64,000 bases of DNA from Burkholderia sp. HI2500. Its GTDB lineage: Bacteria > Pseudomonadota > Gammaproteobacteria > Burkholderiales > Burkholderiaceae. The translations under genes and the position numbers were made by a program. Shown one piece after another: positions 35,935 to 47,048 of the stretch. Location: positions 682,001 through 746,000 of the forward strand of contig NZ_NKFL01000004.1 in assembly GCF_002223055.1 (NCBI RefSeq), written 5' to 3'. The first letter of the stretch is position 1, and each line of letters starts with the position of its first letter. Below the pieces are notes generated by a model. The model ran no database searches. It was not told the DNA's origin and worked only from the letters and a program-made list of their open reading frames with translations.

Positions 35935-36980
35935 CCAAGTGGATCAAATGGCTCGGCTGGCCGCTCGGCATCGGCATCCTGCTCGCGCTGGGGCTGCACG
36001 AAGGCATCGGCGACGTGTCGCAGATGCTCGCGCGCGCCGGTTATGCGTTGCTGTGGCTCGTGCCGTTTCATGCGCTGCCGCTGCTGCTCGACGCCTACGC
36101 GTGGCACCTGCTGCTCGACAAGCGCTCGTCGCTGCCCTTCCTGTGGTGGATCGCGACCGTGCGCGAGGCCGTGAACCGGCTGCTGCCGGTGGTCGGGATC
36201 GGCGGCGAGATCGTCGGCATCCGCCTCGCGCGCTGGCAGGTGCCCGACGCGAGCCGCGTGACGGCATCGGTGATCGTCGAGTTGCTCGTGACGATCGTCG
36301 TCCAGTATGCGTTCGCCGCGCTCGGTCTCGTGCTGCTGCTCGCGACGACGGACAGCATGGGCGGCGGCACGATCGGTCTCGCGTTGCTGCTCACGCTGCC
36401 GCTGCCGGTGCTCGGCGTCGTGCTGATGCGCCGTGGCGGCATCTTCCATGCGATCGAGCGTTTCGCGGGCCGCCTGCTCGGCGATTCGCACCGGCTGCTG
36501 CAGGGCGTCGACGGCAAGCGGCTCGACGCCGACATCGATGGGCTGATGTCGCGCACGGGCCTGCTGTTCAGCGCATTCTTCTGGCAGCTGGCCGGCTACG
36601 TGCTCGGCGCGCTCGAGATCTACTGGGCGCTCGCGCTGCTCGGCCATCCGGTGTCGATCGGCGGCGCGATCGCGATCGAGGCGATGGCGCAGGCCGTGCG
36701 CCATGCGGCATTCATGGTGCCGGGCGGCCTCGGCGTACAGGAGGCGACCGTCGTGCTGCTCGCGCAGATGTTCGGCGTCGACCGCGAGACGGCGCTGTCG
36801 CTCGCGCTGGTCAAGCGCGGCCGCGAGGTGCTGTTCGGCTGCCTGGCGCTCGGTTCGTGGCAACTGGCCGAACTCGTGCGCACGCGGCGCCGTATCGACG
36901 TGCCGCCGGCCGTGCCACGGGCGCCGCAAGCGACGAGCCGCACGACCCGGGCCGAGACTGAAACCGAAACGATGCATTGA
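35931..36980 (+). CDS. hpnL: Hopanoid-associated membrane protein HpnL
   Basis: 349-aa polytopic protein of the lysylphosphatidylglycerol-synthase-TM-like (flippase) superfamily, matching the HpnL group by position and content. About eight hydrophobic helices are visible. The VREAVNRLLPVVGIGGEIVG and AFMVPGGLGVQEATVVLLA segments are characteristic. A role in moving or placing hopanoid derivatives is inferred; no enzymatic role is established. Confidence 0.88.
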   Translation: MTKWIKWLGWPLGIGILLALGLHEGIGDVSQMLARAGYALLWLVPFHALPLLLDAYAWHLLLDKRSSLPFLWWIATVREAVNRLLPVVGIGGEIVGIRLARWQVPDASRVTASVIVELLVTIVVQYAFAALGLVLLLATTDSMGGGTIGLALLLTLPLPVLGVVLMRRGGIFHAIERFAGRLLGDSHRLLQGVDGKRLDADIDGLMSRTGLLFSAFFWQLAGYVLGALEIYWALALLGHPVSIGGAIAIEAMAQAVRHAAFMVPGGLGVQEATVVLLAQMFGVDRETALSLALVKRGREVLFGCLALGSWQLAELVRTRRRIDVPPAVPRAPQATSRTTRAETETETMH

Positions 36981-37067
36981 ACGCGAGACGGGCCGCGCGC
37001 CCGTCTCGCGCTTTTGGCGCTGCGCGGGTATCCTTGCCGCGTGTTTTCTCGACGCGCATTTCTTCCG

Positions 37068-37625
37068 ATGAATTTCCGTTTCCGGCTGCTTCCCGTGACG
37101 ATGCTGGCCGCCGCGCTGGCGCTGACCGGCTGCGACGACAAGCAAGGCAATCTCGGCGTGCAACGTATCAGGGATTTCTTCAACGCGATCAAGCCCGCGC
37201 CGCTGCTGCTGAAGGGGCTGAAGGTCGGCGAATCGACCGAGGCCGACGTGCGCGGCACGATGGGCAAGCCCGAGACCGAGCGCGACTTCACCGACGGTTC
37301 GAAGCGGCTCGAATACCCGCGCGGCCCGATGGGCAACCAGACGTGGTTCGTCGATCTCGATGCGAACGGCCGCTACACGGGCGCGACGCAGGTGCTGACC
37401 GCCGAGAATTTCGCGAAGGTGCGCCCCGGGATGAACGAGGACGAGGTGCGGCGCCTGCTCGGCAAGCCCGGCGACATCGCGCAGTATCCGCTCAAGCCCG
37501 AGATCGTCTGGAGCTGGCGCTGGCTCGAGGACGGCGTCAACACCGACGCATTCTTCAACGTCCATTTCGGCCCGGACGGGCTTGTCTATACGACTTCGCG
37601 CTCCGACATCCTGAAGGGGCGATAG
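37068..37625 (+). CDS. Lipoprotein with two BamE/SmpA-like repeats
   Basis: 185 aa with signal peptide and lipobox LTGC, so a lipid-anchored envelope protein (Cys at residue 22). Two consecutive BamE-like units follow: LKVGESTEADVRGTMGKP (about residues 49-66) and VRPGMNEDEVRRLLGKP (about 122-138), each followed by a short beta-sheet with Trp-rich strands. BamE itself has one such unit and is about 110-120 aa, so this is a paralogue rather than the canonical BAM component. ATG was placed to give the shortest lipoprotein signal. Confidence 0.85.
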   Translation: MNFRFRLLPVTMLAAALALTGCDDKQGNLGVQRIRDFFNAIKPAPLLLKGLKVGESTEADVRGTMGKPETERDFTDGSKRLEYPRGPMGNQTWFVDLDANGRYTGATQVLTAENFAKVRPGMNEDEVRRLLGKPGDIAQYPLKPEIVWSWRWLEDGVNTDAFFNVHFGPDGLVYTTSRSDILKGR

Positions 37626-37680
37626 GCGTAGCCGCAGCCTCCTTCGGCGCTATATCGAAAAAGCGACCGGAAAATTGCAA

Positions 37681-37735
37681 AAAGTCCGCTTCCCCGCCGG
37701 TTATCCGGTTGTCAGGAAGCGGCTTTTTTCCTTTT
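37681..37735 (+). terminator. Rho-independent terminator before the transport operon
   Basis: Outer stem CCGCTTCC/GGAAGCGG (37686-37693 with 37715-37722), inner CCGG/CCGG, then T6CCTTTT. Confidence 0.85.
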
Positions 37736-37777
37736 GAAACAGCGGCGTACGCCGTGGTTGCAAATGATGGGACGGAT

Positions 37778-37793
37778 TGTTGCGACGCAGCAA
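37778..37793 (+). promoter_or_regulatory. Possible ArgR-type half-site upstream of hisQ-like gene
   Basis: TGTTGC-N8-AA, one mismatch from the TGTCGC-N8-AA half-site known for Pseudomonas ArgR. It lies about 110 bp before the permease start. Single half-site only. Confidence 0.25.
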
Positions 37794-37901
37794 TCACGCG
37801 CAAGGTGGTTTGAGGCAATCAATTTCGCTTGCGACTATCCGCGTCAGCCCGGCGCGGGACAGGCAGACGCGTCGGCATCCATTCCAACTCTGGAGACGCG
37901 C

Positions 37902-38591
37902 GTGTTCCTTTACGGCTTTGGTCCTGTCCTCTGGGCCGGCACCGTGCAGACCATCGAGCTGTCGGTGCTGTCGCTCGCCACTGCGGTGGCGCTGGGGCTG
38001 ATCGGCGCGGTGGCGAAGCTGTCGCACAACCGGGTGCTGCGAGCGATCGCGACCGGCTATACGACGCTGATCCGCTCGGTGCCCGATCTCGTCCTGATGC
38101 TGCTGTTGTTCTACAGCATCCAGATCTGGCTGAACCAGTTCACCGACTTCGTCGGCTGGGACCAGATCGACATCGACCCGTTCGTGGCCGGCGTGCTGAC
38201 GCTCGGCTTCATCTATGGCGCGTACTTCACCGAGACGTTCCGCGGTGCGTTCCTGTCGGTGCCGCGCGGCCAGCTCGAAGCCGGCGCGGCGTACGGGATG
38301 AGCGGCGCGCGCGTGTTCGCGCGGATCATGTTTCCGCAGATGATGCGCTTCGCGCTGCCGGGGATCGGCAACAACTGGCAGGTGCTCGTGAAGGCCACCG
38401 CGCTGGTGTCGATCATCGGCCTCGCGGACGTCGTGAAGGCCGCGCAGGACGCCGGCAAGAGCACGTTCAACATGTTCTTCTTCATCCTCGTCGCGGCGCT
38501 GATCTATCTCGCGATCACGACCGTTTCCAACCTCGTGCTGATCCAGCTCGAGAAGCGTTATTCCATGGGCGTGCGGCACGCAGATCTATGA
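37902..38591 (+). CDS. hisQ: Basic amino-acid ABC transporter permease (HisQ/AotQ-like)
   Basis: 229-aa inner-membrane permease, the same size as E. coli HisQ (228). Five hydrophobic helices are visible, with the EAA loop EAGAAYGMSGARVF that contacts the ATPase. The start is GTG (VFLYGFGPVL), supported by CTGGAGAC upstream and by the length match. It forms a heterodimer with the next permease, overlapping it by 4 bp. Arginine/ornithine/histidine specificity is inferred from the adjacent regulator and AST genes. Confidence 0.9.
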   Translation: MFLYGFGPVLWAGTVQTIELSVLSLATAVALGLIGAVAKLSHNRVLRAIATGYTTLIRSVPDLVLMLLLFYSIQIWLNQFTDFVGWDQIDIDPFVAGVLTLGFIYGAYFTETFRGAFLSVPRGQLEAGAAYGMSGARVFARIMFPQMMRFALPGIGNNWQVLVKATALVSIIGLADVVKAAQDAGKSTFNMFFFILVAALIYLAITTVSNLVLIQLEKRYSMGVRHADL

Positions 38592-39301
38592 TCGAAATTC
38601 TCCAGGAATTCGGCCAGGCGTTCCTTTACTGGGACGGCCAGCGCCTCTCCGGCCTCGCGGTGACGCTGTGGCTGCTCGTCGCATCGATTTCGCTCGGCTT
38701 CGTGTGCGCGGTGCCGCTCGCGGTTGCACGCGTGTCGAAGAACAAGTGGGTGTCGACGCCGGTGCGGTTCTACACGTACGTGTTCCGCGGCACGCCGCTC
38801 TACGTGCAGTTGCTGCTGCTGTACACGGGCATGTACAGCCTCGAGTTCGTGCGATCGCACTCGCTGCTCGACGCGTTCTTCCGCAGCGGCTTCAACTGCG
38901 CGATTCTCGCGTTCGCGCTGAATACCTGCGCGTACACCACGGAGATCTTCGCGGGTGCGATCCGCGCGATTCCGCACGGTGAAGTGGAGGCTGCACGGGC
39001 GTACGGGATGTCGCCGTTCACGATGTATCGCCGCGTGATCCTGCCGTCGGCGCTGCGCCGCGCGCTGCCGCTGTACAGCAACGAGGTGATCCTGATGCTG
39101 CACGCGACGACTGTCGCGTTCACCGCGACCGTGCCGGACATCCTGAAGGTCGCGCGTGACGCGAATTCCGCGACCTACATGGCGTTCCAGTCGTTCGGGA
39201 TCGCCGCGCTGATCTATCTTGCGGTATCGTTCGCACTCGTCGCGGCGTTTCGCCGCGCGGAGCGCCACTGGCTTGCGTATCTCGCGGCCGCCCGTCATTG
39301 A
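38588..39301 (+). CDS. hisM: Basic amino-acid ABC transporter permease (HisM/AotM-like)
   Basis: 237 aa, matching E. coli HisM (238). It has hydrophobic helices and the EAA loop [16 protein letters not shown]. The ATG overlaps the hisQ-like stop (ATGA). [14 protein letters not shown] is the conserved substrate-path segment of polar amino-acid permeases. Confidence 0.92.
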   Translation: MIEILQEFGQAFLYWDGQRLSGLAVTLWLLVASISLGFVCAVPLAVARVSKNKWVSTPVRFYTYVFRGTPLYVQLLLLYTGMYSLEFVRSHSLLDAFFRSGFNCAILAFALNTCAYTTEIFAGAIRAIPHGEVEAARAYGMSPFTMYRRVILPSALRRALPLYSNEVILMLHATTVAFTATVPDILKVARDANSATYMAFQSFGIAALIYLAVSFALVAAFRRAERHWLAYLAAARH

Positions 39302-39321
39302 ATCACTTCGAGGAGAGCCAG

Positions 39322-40122
39322 TTGGCCGAGATCACTCAAACGAGCGCTGCCGCTTCCACCAAGCTTGCCGCGGTCGACATTCACAAGCGCTACGGTGACA
39401 ACGAAGTGCTCAAGGGCGTGTCGCTGAACGCGAAGGCCGGCGACGTCATCAGCATCATCGGCGCGAGCGGCTCGGGCAAGAGCACGTTCCTGCGCTGCAT
39501 CAACTTTCTCGAGCGGCCGAATGCGGGGCAGATCGTCGTCGACGGCGAGGCCGTGCGCACGAAGACCGACCGCGCCGGCGCGCTCGAAGTCGCCGATCAC
39601 AAGCAGCTGCAGCGCATCCGCACGAAGCTCGCGATGGTGTTCCAGCACTTCAACCTCTGGGCGCACATGAACGTGCTCGAGAACGTGATGGAAGCGCCGG
39701 TGCACGTGCTCGGCATTTCGAAGAAGGAAGCCGAGGAGCGGGCGCGCGAGTACCTGGAGAAGGTCGGCTTGCCGCCGCGCGTCGAGAAGCAGTATCCGTC
39801 GCATCTTTCGGGCGGCCAGCAGCAGCGCGTGGCGATTGCACGGGCGCTGGCGATGCATCCGGACGTGATGCTGTTCGACGAGCCGACGTCGGCGCTCGAC
39901 CCGGAGCTGGTGGGCGAAGTGCTGAAGGTGATGCAGAAGCTCGCCGAGGAAGGCCGCACGATGATCGTCGTCACGCACGAGATGGGTTTCGCGCGCAACG
40001 TGTCGAACCACGTGATGTTCCTGCATCAGGGGCGGACCGAGGAAGAGGGCGATCCGAAGGAAGTGCTGGTCCGCCCGCAGAGCGAGCGGCTGAAGCAGTT
40101 CCTGTCGGGCAGTCTCAAGTAA
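39322..40122 (+). CDS. hisP: Basic amino-acid ABC transporter ATPase (HisP/AotP-like)
   Basis: 266-aa nucleotide-binding subunit with Walker [11 protein letters not shown]-loop VFQHFNLW, signature [14 protein letters not shown], Walker [14 protein letters not shown] and H-loop [10 protein letters not shown]. The start is a TTG at 39322: AGGAG sits 6 bp before it, whereas the TTG at 39298 overlaps the hisM stop and lacks a site. The protein length then sits close to E. coli HisP (257). Confidence 0.93.
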   Translation: MAEITQTSAAASTKLAAVDIHKRYGDNEVLKGVSLNAKAGDVISIIGASGSGKSTFLRCINFLERPNAGQIVVDGEAVRTKTDRAGALEVADHKQLQRIRTKLAMVFQHFNLWAHMNVLENVMEAPVHVLGISKKEAEERAREYLEKVGLPPRVEKQYPSHLSGGQQQRVAIARALAMHPDVMLFDEPTSALDPELVGEVLKVMQKLAEEGRTMIVVTHEMGFARNVSNHVMFLHQGRTEEEGDPKEVLVRPQSERLKQFLSGSLK

Positions 40123-40144
40123 CGCGACAGGGCAGGTTTCGACC

Positions 40145-41188
40145 GTGGTACCGGTGTCTCGTCCCGCAGGCGCCACCCGCACGACGCAGGTGGCGATCGT
40201 TGCATTGCCGCCCGTGTCGATGTCGGGCGTGGGTCCGATCGTCGATGCGCTGAATCTCGCGAACGAGATCGACGGGCGGCTGCTGTATCGGTGGCAGGTG
40301 TGTTCGTGGGACGGGCGGCCGGTGCCGCTCGCCGGCGGCGCGCAGTGGCATGCCGATGCGGCGTTCAACGATGCGATCGCGTGTGACTGGGTCATCGTCG
40401 TGTCGGAGCGGTTTCAGCAGTTTGCCGACTATCGGTTGTTTCTCGCGAGTCTCGCGAGGGTGGGGCAGCGCACGCCTGTCGTGACCGGCATTCATCATGG
40501 CGTGTGGTGGCTGGCCATGGCCGGGCAGCTTTCCGGGTATCGCGTGAGCGTGAACTGGGAGACGTATCAGCAGTTCGCCGAACAGTTCGAGCGGTCGATC
40601 GTCACGCAGCAAATCTTCGAGATCGATCGCGATCGGGCTACCTGTGCGGGTGGGCAAGCCACCGTTGACTTCATGCTGGCCATGATTGGCCGGGAACATG
40701 GGCCGGATCTCGCGGAGAGGATCGCCGATGCGCTCGGCGCCGGGACTTTGCGGAGCGGCGAGGAGCGGCAGCGGATTCCTTTTGTGACTGCGCCGGGCGA
40801 GCGGCATCCTCGGTTGAATGACGCTTTGCTTTTGATGGAAGCCAATGTCGAGGATCCGTTGACCACCGATGAAATAGCCGAGCTCGTTGGCGTGTCACGC
40901 CGGCAACTGGAACGGCTCTTTCGACAGTATCTCGGGGCGATGCCCTCCAAGTATTACCTCAATCTTCGGTTGCTCAAGGCTCGGACTCAGTTGCAGCGGA
41001 CTAGCAAGTCGGTTGTTCAAGTTTCTCTCGCCTGTGGGTTCTCTTCTGCTGCGCACTTTTCTAACGCTTACCGCGAAAGGTTTGGAGTCACGCCTCGGGA
41101 GGATCGGCGAGCCTGGCTCGAGAAGCAGACCGGGGGCGGCGGCGAGCCTCGGGGTGGGGCGCTCGTCGAGCGCGGTGATAAAGGGTGA
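40145..41188 (+). CDS. argR: AraC/GlxA-type regulator resembling Pseudomonas ArgR
   Basis: 347 aa. The N-terminal DJ-1/PfpI-like (GlxA) domain covers about residues 14-190. The C-terminal AraC domain has two HTHs (LTTDEIAELVGVSRRQLERLFRQYLG and VVQVSLACGFSSAAHFSNAYRERFG regions). Position between the basic amino-acid transporter and the AST operon matches the arginine-responsive activator of pseudomonads, so arginine sensing is inferred. The start is a GTG with no clear Shine-Dalgarno and may lie slightly downstream. Codon use changes in the last third to many A/T-ending codons (CTT, GTT, TCT, ACT), unlike its neighbours. Confidence 0.85.
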   Translation: MVPVSRPAGATRTTQVAIVALPPVSMSGVGPIVDALNLANEIDGRLLYRWQVCSWDGRPVPLAGGAQWHADAAFNDAIACDWVIVVSERFQQFADYRLFLASLARVGQRTPVVTGIHHGVWWLAMAGQLSGYRVSVNWETYQQFAEQFERSIVTQQIFEIDRDRATCAGGQATVDFMLAMIGREHGPDLAERIADALGAGTLRSGEERQRIPFVTAPGERHPRLNDALLLMEANVEDPLTTDEIAELVGVSRRQLERLFRQYLGAMPSKYYLNLRLLKARTQLQRTSKSVVQVSLACGFSSAAHFSNAYRERFGVTPREDRRAWLEKQTGGGGEPRGGALVERGDKG

Positions 41189-41196
41189 TTTTGTTC

Positions 41197-41488
41197 TTTT
41201 GGTGGTTCGCTTGCGGTTTTCGTGAAGCACCTGCTGTCTTGTCGGTCTATTAGCGTCGCCCCTGCGCGGGGCGGCGGTTACTTTTCTTTGTCTTGCCAAA
41301 GAAAAGTAACCAAAAGAAAGGCGCTGTGAGAACGCAAGACCTCCCGGTGCCGTAGTGCGCGGAGTGGACCGCGCCTAAGTGTCCGCGCCAGTCCAGAACA
41401 CGGAGTGGTTCGAGCAATGGTTCTGACATCCTCCACTACCCAACAGAGCGGTATACCGCCCGCCAGCTCCATCCTCGCTACGCTCGGC
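41197..41488. repeat. Left arm of a ~290-bp inverted repeat
   Basis: Begins 9 bp after the AraC-type stop. It matches the reverse complement of the right arm at roughly 90 percent overall, with an 83-bp stretch (41243-41325) identical to 41924-42006. Nested inside is a perfect palindrome: 15-bp arms GGTTACTTTTCTTTG (41276-41290) and complement (41297-41311) around TCTTGC. Differences between arms are mostly transitions. Confidence 0.9.
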
Positions 41489-41760
41489 TGCAAGGTACTT
41501 TACGTCGCGTTGCATGCGCTCCCTGCTTGTGCCGGCGCAGCATCAGCAAAGCACGCAACCCTCTTTTCTCACACCATTCGTACCGATCGGACTGCTTGCC
41601 ATCGGTGAGTGTTGGATAACGGTATGGGCACGTAGAGTGCATGCTGCGTCCCTTTTTCCTGACGAATGAGGGTAGCCTTGATTCGCTGAGTCCGGGGTGC
41701 TCGCATGTGATTGCTGGAGCTGATTGGCCTCAGATGTTACTGGAGGGGGTGTCCCTGTCG

Positions 41761-42053
41761 GCCGAGCGAAGCGAGGGCGGAGCTAGCGGGCGGTATACCG
41801 CTCTGTAGGGTGGTGGGAGGTGTCAGAACCATTGCTCGAACCACTCCGCGTTCTAGACTGGCGCGGACACTTAGGCGCGATCCACTCCGAGTGCCACGGC
41901 ACCGGGAGGTCTTGCGTTCTCATAGCGCCTTTCTTTTGGTTACTTTTCTTTGGCAAGACAAAGAAAAGTAACCGCCGCCCCGCGCAGGGGCGACGCTAAT
42001 AGACCGCTAAGACAACAGGTGCTTCACGCCAACCGCAAGCGAACCGCCCAAAA
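41761..42053. repeat. Right arm of the ~290-bp inverted repeat
   Basis: Reverse-complement copy of the left arm. Its nested palindrome has arms at 41938-41952 and 41959-41973. The arm ends about 165 bp before the astC start codon. Confidence 0.9.
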
Positions 42054-42135
42054 AGCCTCAAAATACGCCCACCAAAACCGAAGCCCCCGCCCGGAAGGGC
42101 AAAAACAAACCGCACTATCCGCTTCCGATAGAACC

Positions 42136-42175
42136 CGTCGCAATTCCGCAAGACGCTTGCGTCACCCTTACCTAA
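42136..42175 (+). promoter_or_regulatory. Candidate ArgR operator upstream of astC
   Basis: Two direct half-sites resembling TGTCGC-N8-AA: CGTCGC-N8-AA at 42136-42151 and CGTCAC-N8-AA at 42160-42175, starting 24 bp apart. Pseudomonas ArgR uses tandem half-sites of this form. Match found by eye; binding is inferred. Confidence 0.35.
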
Positions 42176-42219
42176 ACTTGATCCTGTTGAACCCTCTTAC
42201 GAAACCGAAAGGAACGACC

Positions 42220-43452
42220 ATGACGACCTCGACCGTGACCCGCCAGACATTCGATGAAGTGATGGTGCCGGTATTTTCCCCCGCGCCGTTCGTGCCGGAT
42301 CGCGCAGAGGGCTCCCGCGTGTGGGACACGGCCGGCCGCGAGTACATCGACTTCGCGTGCGGTATCGCGGTGACGTCGCTGGGCCACGGCCACCCGGAAC
42401 TGCTGAAGGTGCTGGACGAACAAGGCCGCAAGCTCTGGCACATCGGCAACGGCTACACGAACGAGCCGGTGCTGCGCCTCGCGAAGCGCCTCGAATCGCT
42501 GACTTTCGCCGACCGCGCGTTCTTCGCGAACTCGGGCGCGGAAGCGAACGAAGCCGCCCTGAAACTGGCCCGCCGCGTCGCATTCGATCGCCACGGCGCC
42601 GATAAAGCCGAAATCATCTCGTTCGTGCAGTCGTTCCACGGCCGCACGTTCTTCACGGTCAGCGTCGGCGGCCAGCCGAAGTACTCGGAAGGCTTCGGCC
42701 CCGTGCCGGAAGGCATCAAGCACCTGCCGTACAACGACATCGAAGCCGCCAAGGCCGCGATCGGCCCGCAAACCTGCGCGGTGATCGTCGAACCCGTGCA
42801 AGGCGAAGGCGGCGTGATCCCGGCCGATCCGGCCTTCCTGAAGGCACTGCGCGAAGCGTGCGACGCGCACGGCGCGCTGCTGATTTTCGACGAAGTGCAA
42901 ACGGGCGTCGGCCGCACGGGCCAGTTCTACGCTTACATGGATACCGGCGTCACGCCGGACATCCTGACGACCGCCAAGGCGCTCGGCAACGGCTTCCCGA
43001 TCGGCGCGATGCTGACGACGAACGAACTCGCTGCGCACTTCAAGGTCGGCGTGCACGGCACGACGTACGGCGGCAACCCGCTTGCCTCGGCAATCGCCGA
43101 CAAGGTCGTCGAACTGATCGGCGACCCGGCGCTGCTCGAAGGCGTGCGCGAACGCAGCGTGCGCCTGAAAGGCGCGCTCGAGCGCATCAACGCGCGCTTC
43201 GGCATCTTCAAGGACGTACGCGGCAAGGGCCTGCTCGTCGGCGCGGAACTCACCGCGGCATTCGACGGCCGCGCGAAGGACTTCGTTACCGCCGCCGCGG
43301 AAAACGGCCTGATCATGCTGATCGCCGGCCCGAACGTGCTGCGCTTCGTGCCGTCGCTGGTGATCCCGTTCGACCTGCTCGACGAAGGCATGAAGCGCTT
43401 CGAGAAGGCAGTCGAGCAAGTGCTCGCCGCCCAGGAAGCCACCGCGCGCTGA
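42220..43452 (+). CDS. astC: Succinylornithine transaminase (AstC/ArgD family)
   Basis: 410-aa class-III PLP aminotransferase. The PLP-binding lysine is Lys253 in [15 protein letters not shown]. Other signatures are [33 protein letters not shown] and [14 protein letters not shown]. The same fold serves as acetylornithine aminotransferase in synthesis. Position at the head of the AST genes argues for the catabolic step, succinylornithine to succinylglutamate semialdehyde. AAAGGAAC precedes the ATG. Confidence 0.94.
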   Translation: MTTSTVTRQTFDEVMVPVFSPAPFVPDRAEGSRVWDTAGREYIDFACGIAVTSLGHGHPELLKVLDEQGRKLWHIGNGYTNEPVLRLAKRLESLTFADRAFFANSGAEANEAALKLARRVAFDRHGADKAEIISFVQSFHGRTFFTVSVGGQPKYSEGFGPVPEGIKHLPYNDIEAAKAAIGPQTCAVIVEPVQGEGGVIPADPAFLKALREACDAHGALLIFDEVQTGVGRTGQFYAYMDTGVTPDILTTAKALGNGFPIGAMLTTNELAAHFKVGVHGTTYGGNPLASAIADKVVELIGDPALLEGVRERSVRLKGALERINARFGIFKDVRGKGLLVGAELTAAFDGRAKDFVTAAAENGLIMLIAGPNVLRFVPSLVIPFDLLDEGMKRFEKAVEQVLAAQEATAR

Positions 43453-43482
43453 TCGGCGCACCCATCGCAGACAGGAACGACG

Positions 43483-44531
43483 ATGCTATTTGTTCGCCCC
43501 GGCAAACTCACGGATCTCGATGCGCTCGCGCACATGGCGCGCACCGCGCAGCCGGTCCTGCACTCGCTGCCGCACGACCGCGCGGCGCTCGAAGCGCGTG
43601 TGGCGCTCTCCGAGGATTCGTTTCGCGCGGACGTCGACTTCGCCGGCGAGGAGTTCTACCTCTTCGTGCTCGAGGATTCGTCGACCGGCAAGCTGCTCGG
43701 CACGGCGAGCATCGTGGCCGCGGCCGGCTACTCGGAACCGTTCTACGCGTTCCGCAACGACGCATTGATCCACGCGTCGCGCGAGCTGCACGTGAACCGC
43801 AAGATCCACGCGCTCACGATGTCGCACGAGCTGACCGGCAAGAGCCGGCTGGCGGGCTTCTACGTCGATCCGTCGCTGCGCGGCGACGCGGCCGCGCACC
43901 TGATCTCGCGTGCGCGGATGATGTACATCGCCGCGAACCGCCGCCGCTTCACGCCGGAAGTGTTCACGCTGCTGCTCGGCGTGAGCGACGGCACCGGCGC
44001 ATCGCCGTTCTGGGAAGCGGTGGGCCGCAAGTTCTTCGGCCGCGACTTCACCGACGTCGACATCGCGTCGGGCGGCCGCAGCCGTACCTTCATCGCGGAA
44101 GTGATGCCGGCGTATCCGCTCTACGTGCCGCTGCTGCCGGAAGCCGCGCAGCGCGTGCTCGGCGAGCCGAACGAATCGGCGCTGCTCGCCTATGACATCC
44201 ATCTCGAGGAAGGCTTCGAGCCCGACCGCTTCGTCGACATCTTCGACGCGGGCCCGGTGCTGACCGCGCAAGTCGACCGCACCGCGTGCGTGAAGCACGG
44301 CGCCGAGCGCACCGTGCGCGAGGCCGCGCACCAGCAGGGCGATGTCGCCTACATGGTGTCGACGGGCAGCGGCGAATCGTTCCGCTGCGTGCTGGCCGAG
44401 CTGCCGGGCGAGACGGATGACGCGCCGCTGGCCGGCGACGTGCGCGCGGCGCTCGATGTGAAGGATGGCGATGTCGTGCGCTGCGTGCCGCTGCACCGCC
44501 GCGACGATGAAGATTTGAAGGGAGACGCAGC

Positions 44532-44535
<4 letters not shown>
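43483..44535 (+). CDS. aruF: Arginine/ornithine N-succinyltransferase, alpha subunit
   Basis: 350-aa AstA-family protein with a GNAT-like core (LFVRPGKLTDLDALAHMA; AGFYVDPSLRGDAAAHLISR). It catalyses the first AST reaction, succinyl-CoA plus arginine. Two AstA paralogues in tandem, as here, mark the heteromeric AruF/AruG form of pseudomonads and Burkholderia rather than the single AstA of E. coli. The 3' end overlaps aruG (ATGA). Confidence 0.93.
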
Positions 44536-47034
<2,499 letters not shown>

Positions 47035-47048
47035 TCGAGGGAACGACG

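Larger units (their letters stand above)
41189..42219. other. 1,031-bp gene-free region dominated by inverted repeats
   Basis: Apart from the two repeat arms it holds a 272-bp central spacer (41489-41760) of atypical, less GC-biased composition, and the astC promoter region at its right end. Short open frames run through both arms, but the two versions differ mainly by amino-acid-changing substitutions, so coding is not supported. Confidence 0.6.

Noticed and set aside
41278-41493. Short frames in both repeat arms (also 41711-41971) ending in the same peptide [15 protein letters not shown]
   Set aside because: The two copies differ mainly by amino-acid-changing substitutions, lack ribosome sites and derive from palindromic DNA. 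A repeat, not genes.
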